DNA of 7,122 bases from Deltaproteobacteria bacterium. Its GTDB lineage: Bacteria > Desulfobacterota > DSM-4660 > Desulfatiglandales > HGW-15. The translations under genes and the position numbers were made by a program. Under the pieces are notes generated by a model, which did not search any database, was not told the origin of the DNA, and worked only from the letters and a program-made list of their open reading frames with translations. Below are positions 1 to 6,740 of this stretch, piece after piece. The DNA is taken from the NCBI GenBank assembly GCA_016926135.1, contig JAFGPH010000094.1:1-7122 (forward strand). The letters are read 5' to 3'. The first letter of the stretch is position 1; each line of letters begins with the position of its first letter.

Positions 1-84
1 AGGTCCTCCACGGATGCAGGGACATCTCCATTCTGCTCGTCAGTTAGCAGGCTGTTTTTGAGGAATCTGTCGGTGCTTAGGATC

Positions 85-220
85 TGTCAGGAAATAACCT
101 TTACAATAGACCTATGGTCAACCCGCATGCTGAGGTATCGAACCAGGAGCGGAGCATTCACCCTTCGATACCTCAGGGCGAAAGGCAGCATGACCGATCT
201 GTGAAAATTATTTCCTGACA
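85..220. mobile_element. Palindromic MITE-like element with nested inverted repeats
   Basis: A 136-bp non-coding unit with perfect 13-bp ends, TGTCAGGAAATAA at 85-97 and its reverse complement at 208-220. A second, nested perfect 13-bp pair is CTGAGGTATCGAA at 130-142 and its complement at 164-176, around a 21-base loop. Between the two pairs the arms still resemble each other, so each terminal repeat extends imperfectly to about 30 bases. The 5'-TGT...ACA-3' ends are like those of IS3/IS481-type insertion sequences, but there is no transposase and no clear target-site duplication. It lies 40 bases beyond the stop codon of the iron-sulfur gene and could also act as a strong transcript hairpin. 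Calling it mobile is an inference; the inverted repeats are seen directly. Confidence 0.6.
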
Positions 221-260
221 AGCCCTTATCCGGAAATGTGCCTTTCGGTTAAGCCCCCAC

Positions 261-1019
261 TCAGGCCGCCAGCTTTTCCCGTTTGAGGATCTCCCCCCTG
301 GGGGTGATGACCGCCTCTTCCAGGGGGATCTTTTTGCCGGCCTTTTCCATGCCCTGCATGACAATCCTGGGGAGCCCGGAACAACACGGCACCTCCATGT
401 CGAGAACGGTGACGCTCTTGATGTCGGCCATCCTGAAGATGTCCCTGAATTTGTGAACATACTCTTCCACATCATCAAACTTGGGGCATCCCAACATGAC
501 CGCCTTGCCTTTCAGGAAATCCCTGTGGAAATCCGGACAGGCCACAGCCGCACAGTCTGCTGCAACGAGCAGGTGTGTCCCCCTCAGGAAGGGGGCATTT
601 GGGGGCACCAGCCGGATCTGAACCGGCCAGTGGGTCAGTTCAGACCCCTCTGACCTCTGGATTGCGGGCTGATTGGCCTTCTCACAGGACCCCAAGGGGA
701 TGAAGGTCTGGATCTGTGTGGACGGGCACCCGCACGCCAGGACCGGGGGCGCCTCCGACATCTTGCCTTTGTCCCTGGAAGCGAGGTGCTCTTCCACGGC
801 CTCCTCGTCGAAGTCCTCCGTTACCCTTTCCTCGATGGAAAGGGCCCCATTTGGACACTCGCCCATACAGGCCCCGAGACCGTCACAGAACCTCTCCTCC
901 AGCACCTTTGCCTTTCCGTCCACGATCTCAATGGCGCCCTCTGCGCACGAAGGCACACACTGACCGCATCCATCGCAGAGCTCCTCATCGATTCTAATGA
1001 TTTTTCTCTTTGCCTTCAT
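261..1019 (-). CDS. 4Fe-4S dicluster ferredoxin-domain protein, Hcp-associated
   Basis: A 252-residue cytosolic iron-sulfur protein, probably an electron carrier. Residues 7-62 form a bacterial-ferredoxin-like domain. The first motif is complete (C15, C18, C21, C25). The second has C45, C51 and C55, but Leu48 stands where the second cysteine is expected, so that cluster may be [3Fe-4S] or have another ligand. The remainder, from about 90 onward, is larger than an ordinary ferredoxin and carries eight more cysteines (C96, C98, C112, C156, C161, C178, C212, C213), which could hold a further metal site. There is no signal peptide or membrane segment. The ATG at 1019 is chosen over an in-frame upstream start at 1082 because AGGAGG lies five bases before it (1025-1030). 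Small ferredoxin-like genes occur beside hcp in anaerobes, so it may donate electrons to Hcp; this is an inference, as the exact substrate or partner is unknown. It is separated from the HD gene by a palindromic element, so it may have its own promoter. Confidence 0.9.
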   Translation of the reverse strand: MKAKRKIIRIDEELCDGCGQCVPSCAEGAIEIVDGKAKVLEERFCDGLGACMGECPNGALSIEERVTEDFDEEAVEEHLASRDKGKMSEAPPVLACGCPSTQIQTFIPLGSCEKANQPAIQRSEGSELTHWPVQIRLVPPNAPFLRGTHLLVAADCAAVACPDFHRDFLKGKAVMLGCPKFDDVEEYVHKFRDIFRMADIKSVTVLDMEVPCCSGLPRIVMQGMEKAGKKIPLEEAVITPRGEILKREKLAA

Positions 1020-1024
1020 CGTCT

Positions 1025-1030
1025 CCTCCT
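1025..1030 (-). promoter_or_regulatory. Shine-Dalgarno deciding the iron-sulfur gene start
   Basis: AGGAGG on the minus strand, five bases before the ATG at 1019. It supports a 252-residue protein rather than the 21-residue longer version, whose extra N-terminus does not look like a ferredoxin domain. Confidence 0.75.
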
Positions 1031-1085
1031 GTTCAGTACCTGTGAGACCCCGCCGAGGGCCTTCATCATTATTGAAAGCCATCTC

Positions 1086-1313
1086 CGGGAGGGCCTTGGG
1101 GGGGGTGGGCGTTCAGGCCGCAACTATTCCTCCCATGCCTCTAACACGGGACCCAGGTTCTGCGTTTTACACAAGCAGCCCCAGGCTGCGACCCCTGAAA
1201 CGGGCTACAGTCCTGTCCCTGCAACGGTAAAAATTCCGATACTACGGGGCGGTTACCGGCAACGTAAAAGATCAGTTGCGGCGCTGAGAGACCACCCCCC
1301 CAAGGCCCTCCTG
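1086..1313. mobile_element. Second MITE-like palindromic element, GGAGGGCCTTGGGG ends
   Basis: Both ends carry GGAGGGCCTTGGGGGG in inverted orientation (left from 1088, right ending at 1311). The similarity continues inward through TGG, TCAG and GCCGCAACT to about 40 bases with one-base indels, and more weakly to about 60 bases (TGCC..TAAC on both arms). The unit fills most of the 308-base gap between the HD gene and the iron-sulfur gene. The centre has a small hairpin, GCAGCC-CCA-GGCTGC at 1175-1189. There is no transposase and no obvious target duplication. The right end is only 14 bases beyond the HD stop codon, so it may also influence termination or spacing in the transcript. It differs in sequence from the element at 85-220. 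The mobile-element interpretation is inferred from the long terminal inverted repeats. Confidence 0.55.
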
Positions 1314-1327
1314 AGCGCATAAAAGGC

Positions 1328-2080
1328 TTAAGGGACATGAGCCCCGGCTGTCTGCGGAAGCAGAACCTCCCTTGCCAGTTTCCGACCGCTTTCCGTCAGA
1401 AAGACCCTTTCCGGCAATGACTCCAGCTTCTCCTCAGCGATGGGGTTCTTCCTGTGATCCTCTTCCAGATTGACGAGGCAATCCGCATCGTAGACACACC
1501 TGAAATTGACACTCTCCTCCTGCCTCGGGTGATGGTGGTGTCCTATGATGTCGCACACCTCCGAGATGAGTTCCTCCCGGGCCCCGAGTTTCGAGAGGAT
1601 CTCACGGGCCACCGGAGGGCCTTCCTCCTCCTGGTACCGAGCGGCACTACTCTGGTGCTTTCGCTCCGCCTCCCTGATCCCGATGTCATGGAGATAGGCG
1701 GCAGGCAGGACGACGGCAAGATTCGCGCCTTCCTGTCTGCCGATCCTTTCGGCATATCGGGCCACGCGGCTTGCATGCCCGATTCGCTTGAAATCGTTCT
1801 TGAAGTAGCGTTTCATCTCCACCGCCACCCGGTCCTTGAGGAGATCTTCCTTCTGGGCGATGAGCTCAGGAGGAAGTTCCCCGATACACTGCTCTGCGTA
1901 CTGGCAATAGGACGCGCAGCCAAAGTCCATGGCCGGATTCAGAAACGGGTGGCCGCATTGCTTACAGCGCCGCGTGGCCTCGTCCTTGAAGAACTCCACC
2001 TCCTCGCCGCATTTGGGGCACTTCACTTCGAAAATGGCCCCCGGCTTCCAGTAGCGACTGTCTTGTCCAGGACACTTCAT
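1328..2080 (-). CDS. HD-domain protein with zinc-ribbon and Cys-rich N-terminus
   Basis: A 250-residue soluble protein. The N-terminal part holds C3, a CPKCG...CKQCG zinc-ribbon (C21, C24, C39, C42) and a further C55-x3-C59-x5-C65 group that could bind a metal or Fe-S cluster. Residues about 98-205 form an HD metal-dependent phosphohydrolase domain: H102 (first His), H131-D132 (the HD pair), a four-His run at 181-184, and D200 in a DADCLVNLEE stretch. HD domains usually hydrolyse phosphomono- or diesters of nucleotides, but the substrate here cannot be read from sequence. The ATG at 2080 is preferred to the GTG at 2089, because the GGAGG at 2089-2093 is eight bases before the ATG and overlaps the GTG. 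The gene starts 70 bases after the hcp stop on the same strand, so it is likely cotranscribed with hcp and may share its regulation. A regulatory, nucleotide-signalling or metallocentre-repair role are all possible and unproven. Confidence 0.88.
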   Translation of the reverse strand: MKCPGQDSRYWKPGAIFEVKCPKCGEEVEFFKDEATRRCKQCGHPFLNPAMDFGCASYCQYAEQCIGELPPELIAQKEDLLKDRVAVEMKRYFKNDFKRIGHASRVARYAERIGRQEGANLAVVLPAAYLHDIGIREAERKHQSSAARYQEEEGPPVAREILSKLGAREELISEVCDIIGHHHHPRQEESVNFRCVYDADCLVNLEEDHRKNPIAEEKLESLPERVFLTESGRKLAREVLLPQTAGAHVP

Positions 2081-2088
2081 GATGGACA

Positions 2089-2093
2089 CCTCC
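2089..2093 (-). promoter_or_regulatory. Shine-Dalgarno deciding the HD gene start
   Basis: GGAGG on the minus strand, eight bases before the ATG at 2080. It overlaps the alternative GTG at 2087-2089, which therefore cannot use it. Confidence 0.7.
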
Positions 2094-2097
2094 GATT

Positions 2098-2153
2098 TCG
2101 GCTATCAGCGATCGGCCGTCAGCAATTGGTCAGTCTTCAATAGTCACTATTCA
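2098..2153 (-). repeat. Degenerate heptamer repeats after hcp
   Basis: Read on the minus strand from the hcp stop codon, the gap is organised in seven-base steps. The first four units are TGAATAG, TGACTAT, and two more starting TGA; the next units drift but keep TGA or CGA at the end of each step. Eight steps cover 56 bases. This resembles the short tandem heptanucleotide tracts known in intergenic DNA of some bacteria. No hairpin terminator is visible here, consistent with read-through into the HD gene. Confidence 0.5.
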
Positions 2154-3782
2154 CTCGCCCAGGATCGCCCTCAGATCCTCTTCCGGCGTTGTGATGGGCA
2201 TGATATTGAAGTTCTTCACGAGCACGTCCAGCACATTGGGTGTGATAAAGGCCGGAAGACTCGGACCCAATCGGATATTCTTGATCCCCAGGTGGAAAAG
2301 GGTGAGCAGGATCGCCACGGCCTTCTGTTCATACCAGGAAAGGACCATGGACAGGGGCAGCTCGTTCACCCCCACATTGAAGGCCTTGGACAGGGCAACG
2401 GCGATCTGTATGGCCGAGTACGCGTCATTACACTGGCCGATGTCCAGAAGCCTCGGGATGCCTCCGATGTCCCCCAGGTCCTTGTCAAAGAAACGGAACT
2501 TGCCGCAGGCCAGAGTCAGGACCACACAGTCCTTGGGCACCAGTTCCACAAAGCGGGTGTAGTAGTTCCTTCCGGGTTTTGCGCCGTCGCACCCCGCAAC
2601 CAGGAAGAAGTGGCGGATGGCCCCTCCCTTCATCGCCTCGATCACCTTGCCTGCAACACCCATGACCGCATTGTGACCAAAACCGCACATCACGGACTTG
2701 CCGTTCACGTCCTCCTTGAATCCGGGCATTTCGAGGGCCTTCCCGATCACCGGGGCGAAGTTCTTGTCCGCGATATGCGGAACCCCCGGCCATCCGACGA
2801 GACCGGTGGTGAAGATGTTCCCCTTATAGGAGTCCTGAGGTTTCTGGATGCAGTTGGTGGTCATCACGATGGGACCGGGGAACTGACCGAACTCCTTGTG
2901 CTGGTTCTGCCAGGCGGTTCCGTAGTGACCGTAGAAGTGGGCATACTTCTTCAGGCCCGGATAGGCATGGGTGGGAAGCATCTCGCCGTGGGTATACACA
3001 TAGATCCCCTTTCCCTCGCTCTGCTTCAGGATCTCTTCGATGTCCTTGAGATCATGCCCCGACACAAGGATGGCCTTCCCCTTCTTTGCGCCCAGGGGAA
3101 CCTTCGTGGGCACAGGATGACCGTAGGTCCCCGTGTTGGCCGCATCCAGCAATTCCATGGTCCTGAGGTTGATCTCCCCGGCCTTGAGCACCAGTTTCAC
3201 CCAGTCATCCAGGGTCAGGTCTTTGTTCAGGGTCGCCGCCAGTCCCTCATGGACAAAGGCATAGACCTTGTCGTCCTCCTGCCCCAGGATCCGTGCGTGG
3301 TCGGCATAGGCTGCAATACCCCTGATCCCGAAAATAAGCGTATGCTGCAGGGCCAGGATGTCGGGATGGATGCTGGGATCCGACTTGAACCCCACGGTTT
3401 CTCCCTGTTTCACCAGCCCCTCCAGGGTGGTTTCCGGTTTGAAATCGGCCGGTCCATAGGAAAAATCCACCTTCCCTCCCGCAGCCTTCACCTTTTCCTT
3501 CAGCTTCTCCCGCAGCTCTGCGGAACGCTTGATCATGACAACAAATCGCTGGGGATCGAAATCCACATTGGTGAGCGTTGAGAATGCGGCCTCCATCGTG
3601 AAGGTATTGACCTCCCTGTCGCTGACACCGACCTTTCGGCCCTCCACCGTATAAAGGGAGAGGCCCTTCAGGGCGTAAGTCAGCAGATCCTGCAGGGCTG
3701 CCACATCCGGCTGTTTTCCGCACACACCGATTTTGGTGCACCCTTCTCCTTTGGCTGTTTGCTCACACTGGTAACAAAACAT
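2151..3782 (-). CDS. hcp: Hydroxylamine reductase / hybrid cluster protein, class I
   Basis: Hybrid cluster protein of 543 residues, close to the usual length of Desulfovibrio-type Hcp (about 550). Hcp reduces hydroxylamine to ammonia in vitro, and in vivo is linked to nitric oxide reduction and nitrosative stress; it acts in the cytoplasm. The N-terminal cysteines C3, C6, C15 and C21 (spacing C-x2-C-x8-C-x5-C) mark class I and bind the cubane [4Fe-4S] cluster. The hybrid Fe-S-O cluster ligands all appear in place: H243 (GHDL), E267 (HGEMLP), C311 (TTNC), C398 (AGCDG, the persulfide position), C426 (ACGKF), C451 (GQCND) and E485 (YEQKA), with K487 nearby. The ATG at 3782 has AAGGAG seven bases upstream. 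No hcr reductase gene is present; the downstream iron-sulfur protein could supply electrons instead. A CRP/FNR-type operator and a predicted promoter lie upstream. The long open frame on the opposite strand is a coding shadow. Confidence 0.98.
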   Translation of the reverse strand: MFCYQCEQTAKGEGCTKIGVCGKQPDVAALQDLLTYALKGLSLYTVEGRKVGVSDREVNTFTMEAAFSTLTNVDFDPQRFVVMIKRSAELREKLKEKVKAAGGKVDFSYGPADFKPETTLEGLVKQGETVGFKSDPSIHPDILALQHTLIFGIRGIAAYADHARILGQEDDKVYAFVHEGLAATLNKDLTLDDWVKLVLKAGEINLRTMELLDAANTGTYGHPVPTKVPLGAKKGKAILVSGHDLKDIEEILKQSEGKGIYVYTHGEMLPTHAYPGLKKYAHFYGHYGTAWQNQHKEFGQFPGPIVMTTNCIQKPQDSYKGNIFTTGLVGWPGVPHIADKNFAPVIGKALEMPGFKEDVNGKSVMCGFGHNAVMGVAGKVIEAMKGGAIRHFFLVAGCDGAKPGRNYYTRFVELVPKDCVVLTLACGKFRFFDKDLGDIGGIPRLLDIGQCNDAYSAIQIAVALSKAFNVGVNELPLSMVLSWYEQKAVAILLTLFHLGIKNIRLGPSLPAFITPNVLDVLVKNFNIMPITTPEEDLRAILGE

Positions 3783-3814
3783 GACCTTTCTCCTTTCTCG
3801 ATTGTGGTTGCTGG

Positions 3815-3830
3815 GGTTCTTTGCAGAACC
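3815..3830 (-). promoter_or_regulatory. Hairpin with GNRA-type loop in the hcp leader
   Basis: On the minus strand GGTTCT-GCAA-AGAACC forms a six-pair stem closed by a GCAA tetraloop, about 20 bases before the hcp Shine-Dalgarno sequence. It lies inside the predicted leader. It has no U-tract, so it is not an intrinsic terminator; a role in mRNA stability or protein binding is possible. Confidence 0.45.
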
Positions 3831-3854
3831 GGTTTTGACCCATGTTTTGAGGTG

Positions 3855-3860
3855 AGTTTA
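3855..3860 (-). promoter_or_regulatory. Predicted -10 element of the hcp promoter
   Basis: TAAACT on the minus strand matches the sigma-70 -10 consensus at four of six positions. A start site seven bases on, at about 3848 (an A on the minus strand), would give a 66-base leader and put the upstream palindrome centre at -41.5. There is no good -35 box, as expected for an activator-dependent class II promoter. This is a prediction by position only. Confidence 0.45.
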
Positions 3861-3881
3861 CCTAGGAGGGGTCTTTGTCGC

Positions 3882-3897
3882 CTTGACCTAAGTCAAG
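3882..3897. promoter_or_regulatory. CRP/FNR-family (HcpR/DNR-like) operator upstream of hcp
   Basis: CTTGACCTAAGTCAAG has perfect six-base inverted arms around a four-base centre, i.e. TTGAC-N4-GTCAA. This matches the layout of CRP/FNR-family sites and differs from the FNR site (TTGAT-N4-ATCAA) by the C/G at the inner arm position, as reported for NO-responsive DNR/NNR and HcpR-type regulators. HcpR is known to control hcp in Desulfovibrio and other anaerobes. The site is about 100 bases upstream of the hcp start codon. No regulator gene lies in the window, so which protein binds is inferred. Confidence 0.7.
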
Positions 3898-4228
3898 ATA
3901 AACATCTTTTTTTCATTCCAACGCTTTTTTTCTGCCGGATTTCCTTCACCACCCGGCTTCGACTCCGCAGCCAAGAGTCATTCATGAAACAAACTGCCTT
4001 CAGTCTCAAACAAAGCCACCAAGACACGAGGTCTCAAGAACAAACAGACCTTTGAGCCCTTCGCGTCTCCTGCAAAACCACCGCGCGATCGCTGCCGCCA
4101 ATCATTCGTGTCCAAAATCGGTTTTCGCTCCGGGCATGGGTGTCGTGATTTCAATAGTGTGCTTTGAGAGGAGTGGGGTTTCCGGGGAAAGGTTACCCGT
4201 GATCGGCGTGCAGGCAGGGCTTCGGGGC

Positions 4229-4266
4229 ATTGCCTCTGCTAGGAACCGCAAAGGCGGATTGGCAAT
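4229..4266 (-). other. Two-level hairpin downstream of copA
   Basis: The outer arms ATTGCC (4229-4234) and GGCAAT (4261-4266) enclose an inner stem CCGC-AAAG-GCGG (4246-4257). It lies 13 bases beyond the copA stop codon and may help end or protect the transcript. It lacks a U-tract, so it is not a standard intrinsic terminator. Confidence 0.3.
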
Positions 4267-4278
4267 CTGTTCCCGATT

Positions 4279-6723
4279 CTAGATCTTGGCCCTGGATAGT
4301 CGCAGGCTGTTGGTCACCACGGTGATGCTGCTCATGGCCATGGCAAAGGCGGCCAGGATGGGGTGGAGTTCCCGCAGGAAGTGAGGAAGTCCTTCAAAGG
4401 GATAGAGGACGCCCGCCGCAACGGGGATGAGCACGATATTGTAGATGAAGGCCCAGAAGAGATTCTGCCGGATGGTCCTCATGGTGGCCCTGCTGAGGCG
4501 GATGGCCCTGGGGACACCTGTGAGCTGCCCGCTTGCCAGGACCACGTCGCCGGTCTCGATGGCCACATCCGTACCGGTGCCGATGGCCAGCCCCACGTCC
4601 GCCTGGGCAAGGGCGGGGGCATCGTTGATGCCGTCTCCCACCATGCCGACCCTTTTGCCCTGCTCCTGGAGTTCCCGGATCTTCATGGCCTTATCCTCGG
4701 GACGCACCTCGGCGATCACCTCGTCAATCTTCACCTCAGAAGCAATGGCCCCGGCTGTCTGGGGGTTGTCACCGGTCAGCATCACCACCTTCAGGTTCTG
4801 CCCGTGGAGTTCTGCGATGGCCCCGGCCGAGTCGGCTTTCACCCTGTCCGAGACGGCGAGGATTCCTGCAGGCCTTTGGTCGACCGCCACGACGACGACC
4901 GTCTTGCCCCGGTCCTGAGCGGCCTGGATCTCCCCCCTCAGTGCAGTGATGTCCCGGTTCTCCTCTTCGAACCATTTCGGTTTTCCCACCATGACGTCAT
5001 GCCCTCCGACCCGGCCCTGAACCCCGGACCCCCTCGATGCCTTGAAAGATTCGGGATCCAGAAGGCCGATGCCTCTGCTTTCGGCCTCGCGGACCACGGC
5101 TTTGCCCAGAGGATGCTCCGAGCCCCTTTCGACCGATGCGGCGAACTTCAGGAGTTCATCAGGAGACAGAGAGGATGATGGGATGGTGACCAGGTCGGTC
5201 ACGGCCGGTTTTCCTTCGGTGATCGTTCCGGTCTTGTCGAGCACGATGGTGTCGAGTCTGGTGGCCGTCTCCAGGGCCTCGCTGTTCTTGAAGAGCATGC
5301 CCTTTTCCGCGCCCTTGCCTGTGCCGGCCATGATGGCTGTGGGCGTGGCGAGACCCAGGGCGCAGGGACAGGCGATCACGAGCACGGCCACCATGCGCAC
5401 CGTGGCGGGGACGAACTCCCCGCCCACGGCCCACCAGAGGAAGAAGGTCAGCAGGGCCGCCCCGATCACCCCGGGAACGAACACGCCGGCCACCCTGTCC
5501 GCCAGGGCCTGGATCGGCGCCTTGCTGCCCTGGGCCTCCTGCACCATGCGGATGATGCGGGCCAGGGCCGTCTCACTCCCCACCTTCATGGCCTCGAAAC
5601 GGAGCAGGCCTTCCCCGTTGATGGTGCCTGCCGCAACGCGCTCTCCGGGTTGTTTGTCCACTGGGATGGGTTCACCGGTCAGCATGGATTCATCCACGCT
5701 GGACTCCCCTTCCATGATCACGCCGTCCACGGGAATCGCCTCACCGGGTCGCACGATGACCTGGTCGCCCACCTTTACCCGGGAGAGCGGGACTTCCAGC
5801 TCTCTGCCTTCCTCGATGATAGTCGCCGTTTTGGGTCGTAGCCCCATCAGCTTGCGGATGGCACCCCCTGTCTTGCCCTTGGTTCTGGACTCCAGCATCT
5901 TGCCCAGCTTGATCAGGGTGATGATTACTGCGGAGGTTTCAAAGTAGACGTGGGTTCCCAGGGGCGGGTGGATCAGCAGGGCCAGAGAATAGGCATACGC
6001 TACGGAAGAACCCATGGCCACGAGCACATCCATGTTCGCGCTCCGGTTCCGGAGACTCTTCCATCCGCCGATGTAATAGTCCCAGCCCGTATAGAACTGC
6101 ACCGGCGTCGCCAAGGCGAGGAAAAGCCAGTTGACCCAGGAGGCGTGGCTCCACTCACCCGTCATGCCGAAATCTCTCCCCATGCTGAGGAAGAACAGGG
6201 GTGCGGTAAAGATCACTCCTACAATGAACTTCCTCGTCTGGCTGTGGATTTCAGCTTTGCGGGCCACGAGTTCCGCGTCCTCCGCATCCGGAGACTCATC
6301 CGGGAGGATCGCCCCATAGCCCGCCTTCTCTATGGCCTTGACCACGTCTTCCAGGGCAACGAGGCCGAGCACATACTCCACCTGCGCCCTCTCGGTGGCG
6401 AAGTTGACCGACGCATCCACGACACCCGGGACCTTCCTCTTCAGGGTCCTCTCGATGGTCATGGCGCAGTTGGCACAGGTCATGCCGGTCACAGGGATCT
6501 CCACCTTCGCCTTGGCGACCCCGTACCCTGCGTCCCGGATTTTTTCGATGATCGTCTCCAGCCGGACTTGATCCGGTTCAAAGGCTACGGATGCCTGCTC
6601 TGAGCCGAAATTCACGTTCGCTTCCGTGACACCCGGGACCTTTTTCAGTGTCCTCTCGATGGTCATGGCACAGTTCGCGCAGGTCATGCCGGTTATGGGC
6701 AATGTCACATTGTTCGCAGCCAT
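4279..6723 (-). CDS. copA: Copper-translocating P-type ATPase (P1B-1)
   Basis: An 814-residue inner-membrane Cu(I) exporter driven by ATP, protecting the cytoplasm from copper. Two N-terminal heavy-metal domains carry GMTCANC (Cys pairs C15/C18 and C83/C86). Eight membrane segments are apparent at about 165-182, 196-217, 231-252, 263-278, 415-434, 442-465, 754-772 and 789-807. The actuator-domain TGE is at 349-351, the metal-binding CPC at 452-454, the phosphorylation motif DKTGT at 496-500 (D496), the SEHPLG motif at 535-540, and GDGIND at 696-701. Y761-N762 in segment 7 and M795-x2-S798-S799 in segment 8 complete the Cu(I) signature of subclass P1B-1. The ATG at 6723, with a weak AAGGG eight bases upstream, is preferred to an in-frame TTG at 6756 that lies within a repeat tract. 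It is 63 bases downstream of the chaperone gene and probably cotranscribed. Silver could be an additional substrate. Confidence 0.97.
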   Translation of the reverse strand: MAANNVTLPITGMTCANCAMTIERTLKKVPGVTEANVNFGSEQASVAFEPDQVRLETIIEKIRDAGYGVAKAKVEIPVTGMTCANCAMTIERTLKRKVPGVVDASVNFATERAQVEYVLGLVALEDVVKAIEKAGYGAILPDESPDAEDAELVARKAEIHSQTRKFIVGVIFTAPLFFLSMGRDFGMTGEWSHASWVNWLFLALATPVQFYTGWDYYIGGWKSLRNRSANMDVLVAMGSSVAYAYSLALLIHPPLGTHVYFETSAVIITLIKLGKMLESRTKGKTGGAIRKLMGLRPKTATIIEEGRELEVPLSRVKVGDQVIVRPGEAIPVDGVIMEGESSVDESMLTGEPIPVDKQPGERVAAGTINGEGLLRFEAMKVGSETALARIIRMVQEAQGSKAPIQALADRVAGVFVPGVIGAALLTFFLWWAVGGEFVPATVRMVAVLVIACPCALGLATPTAIMAGTGKGAEKGMLFKNSEALETATRLDTIVLDKTGTITEGKPAVTDLVTIPSSSLSPDELLKFAASVERGSEHPLGKAVVREAESRGIGLLDPESFKASRGSGVQGRVGGHDVMVGKPKWFEEENRDITALRGEIQAAQDRGKTVVVVAVDQRPAGILAVSDRVKADSAGAIAELHGQNLKVVMLTGDNPQTAGAIASEVKIDEVIAEVRPEDKAMKIRELQEQGKRVGMVGDGINDAPALAQADVGLAIGTGTDVAIETGDVVLASGQLTGVPRAIRLSRATMRTIRQNLFWAFIYNIVLIPVAAGVLYPFEGLPHFLRELHPILAAFAMAMSSITVVTNSLRLSRAKI

Positions 6724-6740
6724 GGTGCCCGCCCTTCGGG

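Larger units (their letters stand above)
3783..4278. other. Intergenic region between copA and hcp
   Basis: About 500 bases with no credible gene. The part next to hcp (3783-3900) holds the leader hairpin, -10 element and operator. Beyond it are two seven-base T tracts (3907-3913 and 3925-3931; A tracts on the hcp strand), 18 bases apart, which could bend DNA or contact polymerase. The stretch 4010-4070 has simple CCAAGACACGAGG- and CTTCGCGTCTCC-like sequence of a kind common between genes in this type of genome. Close to the copA stop there is a small two-level hairpin. A 76-codon open frame on the plus strand at 4052-4282 shows no recognisable protein character. Confidence 0.6.

Noticed and set aside
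1..84. Open minus-strand frame reading off the left edge, possibly a gene cut by the palindromic element
   Set aside because: Only about 28 codons, no start codon with a ribosome binding site and no recognisable protein; cannot be supported.
1087..1311. Intrinsic terminator pair made by the GGAGGGCC / GGCCCTCC arms
   Set aside because: The arms are nearly 200 bases apart and extend with degenerate similarity for 40-60 bases, which fits a foldback element better; there is no U-tract.
453..1338. Several plus- and minus-strand open frames overlapping the iron-sulfur gene and its upstream gap
   Set aside because: They overlap a clear ferredoxin-type gene or a palindromic element and show no protein motifs.
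2079..3581. 500-codon open frame on the plus strand opposite hcp
   Set aside because: It lies antisense to an hcp gene with all ligand residues intact, has no recognisable domain, and its composition is that of a reverse-strand shadow.
4052..4282. 76-codon plus-strand open frame between copA and hcp
   Set aside because: No ribosome binding site or recognisable motif, and it runs into the copA end; judged chance.
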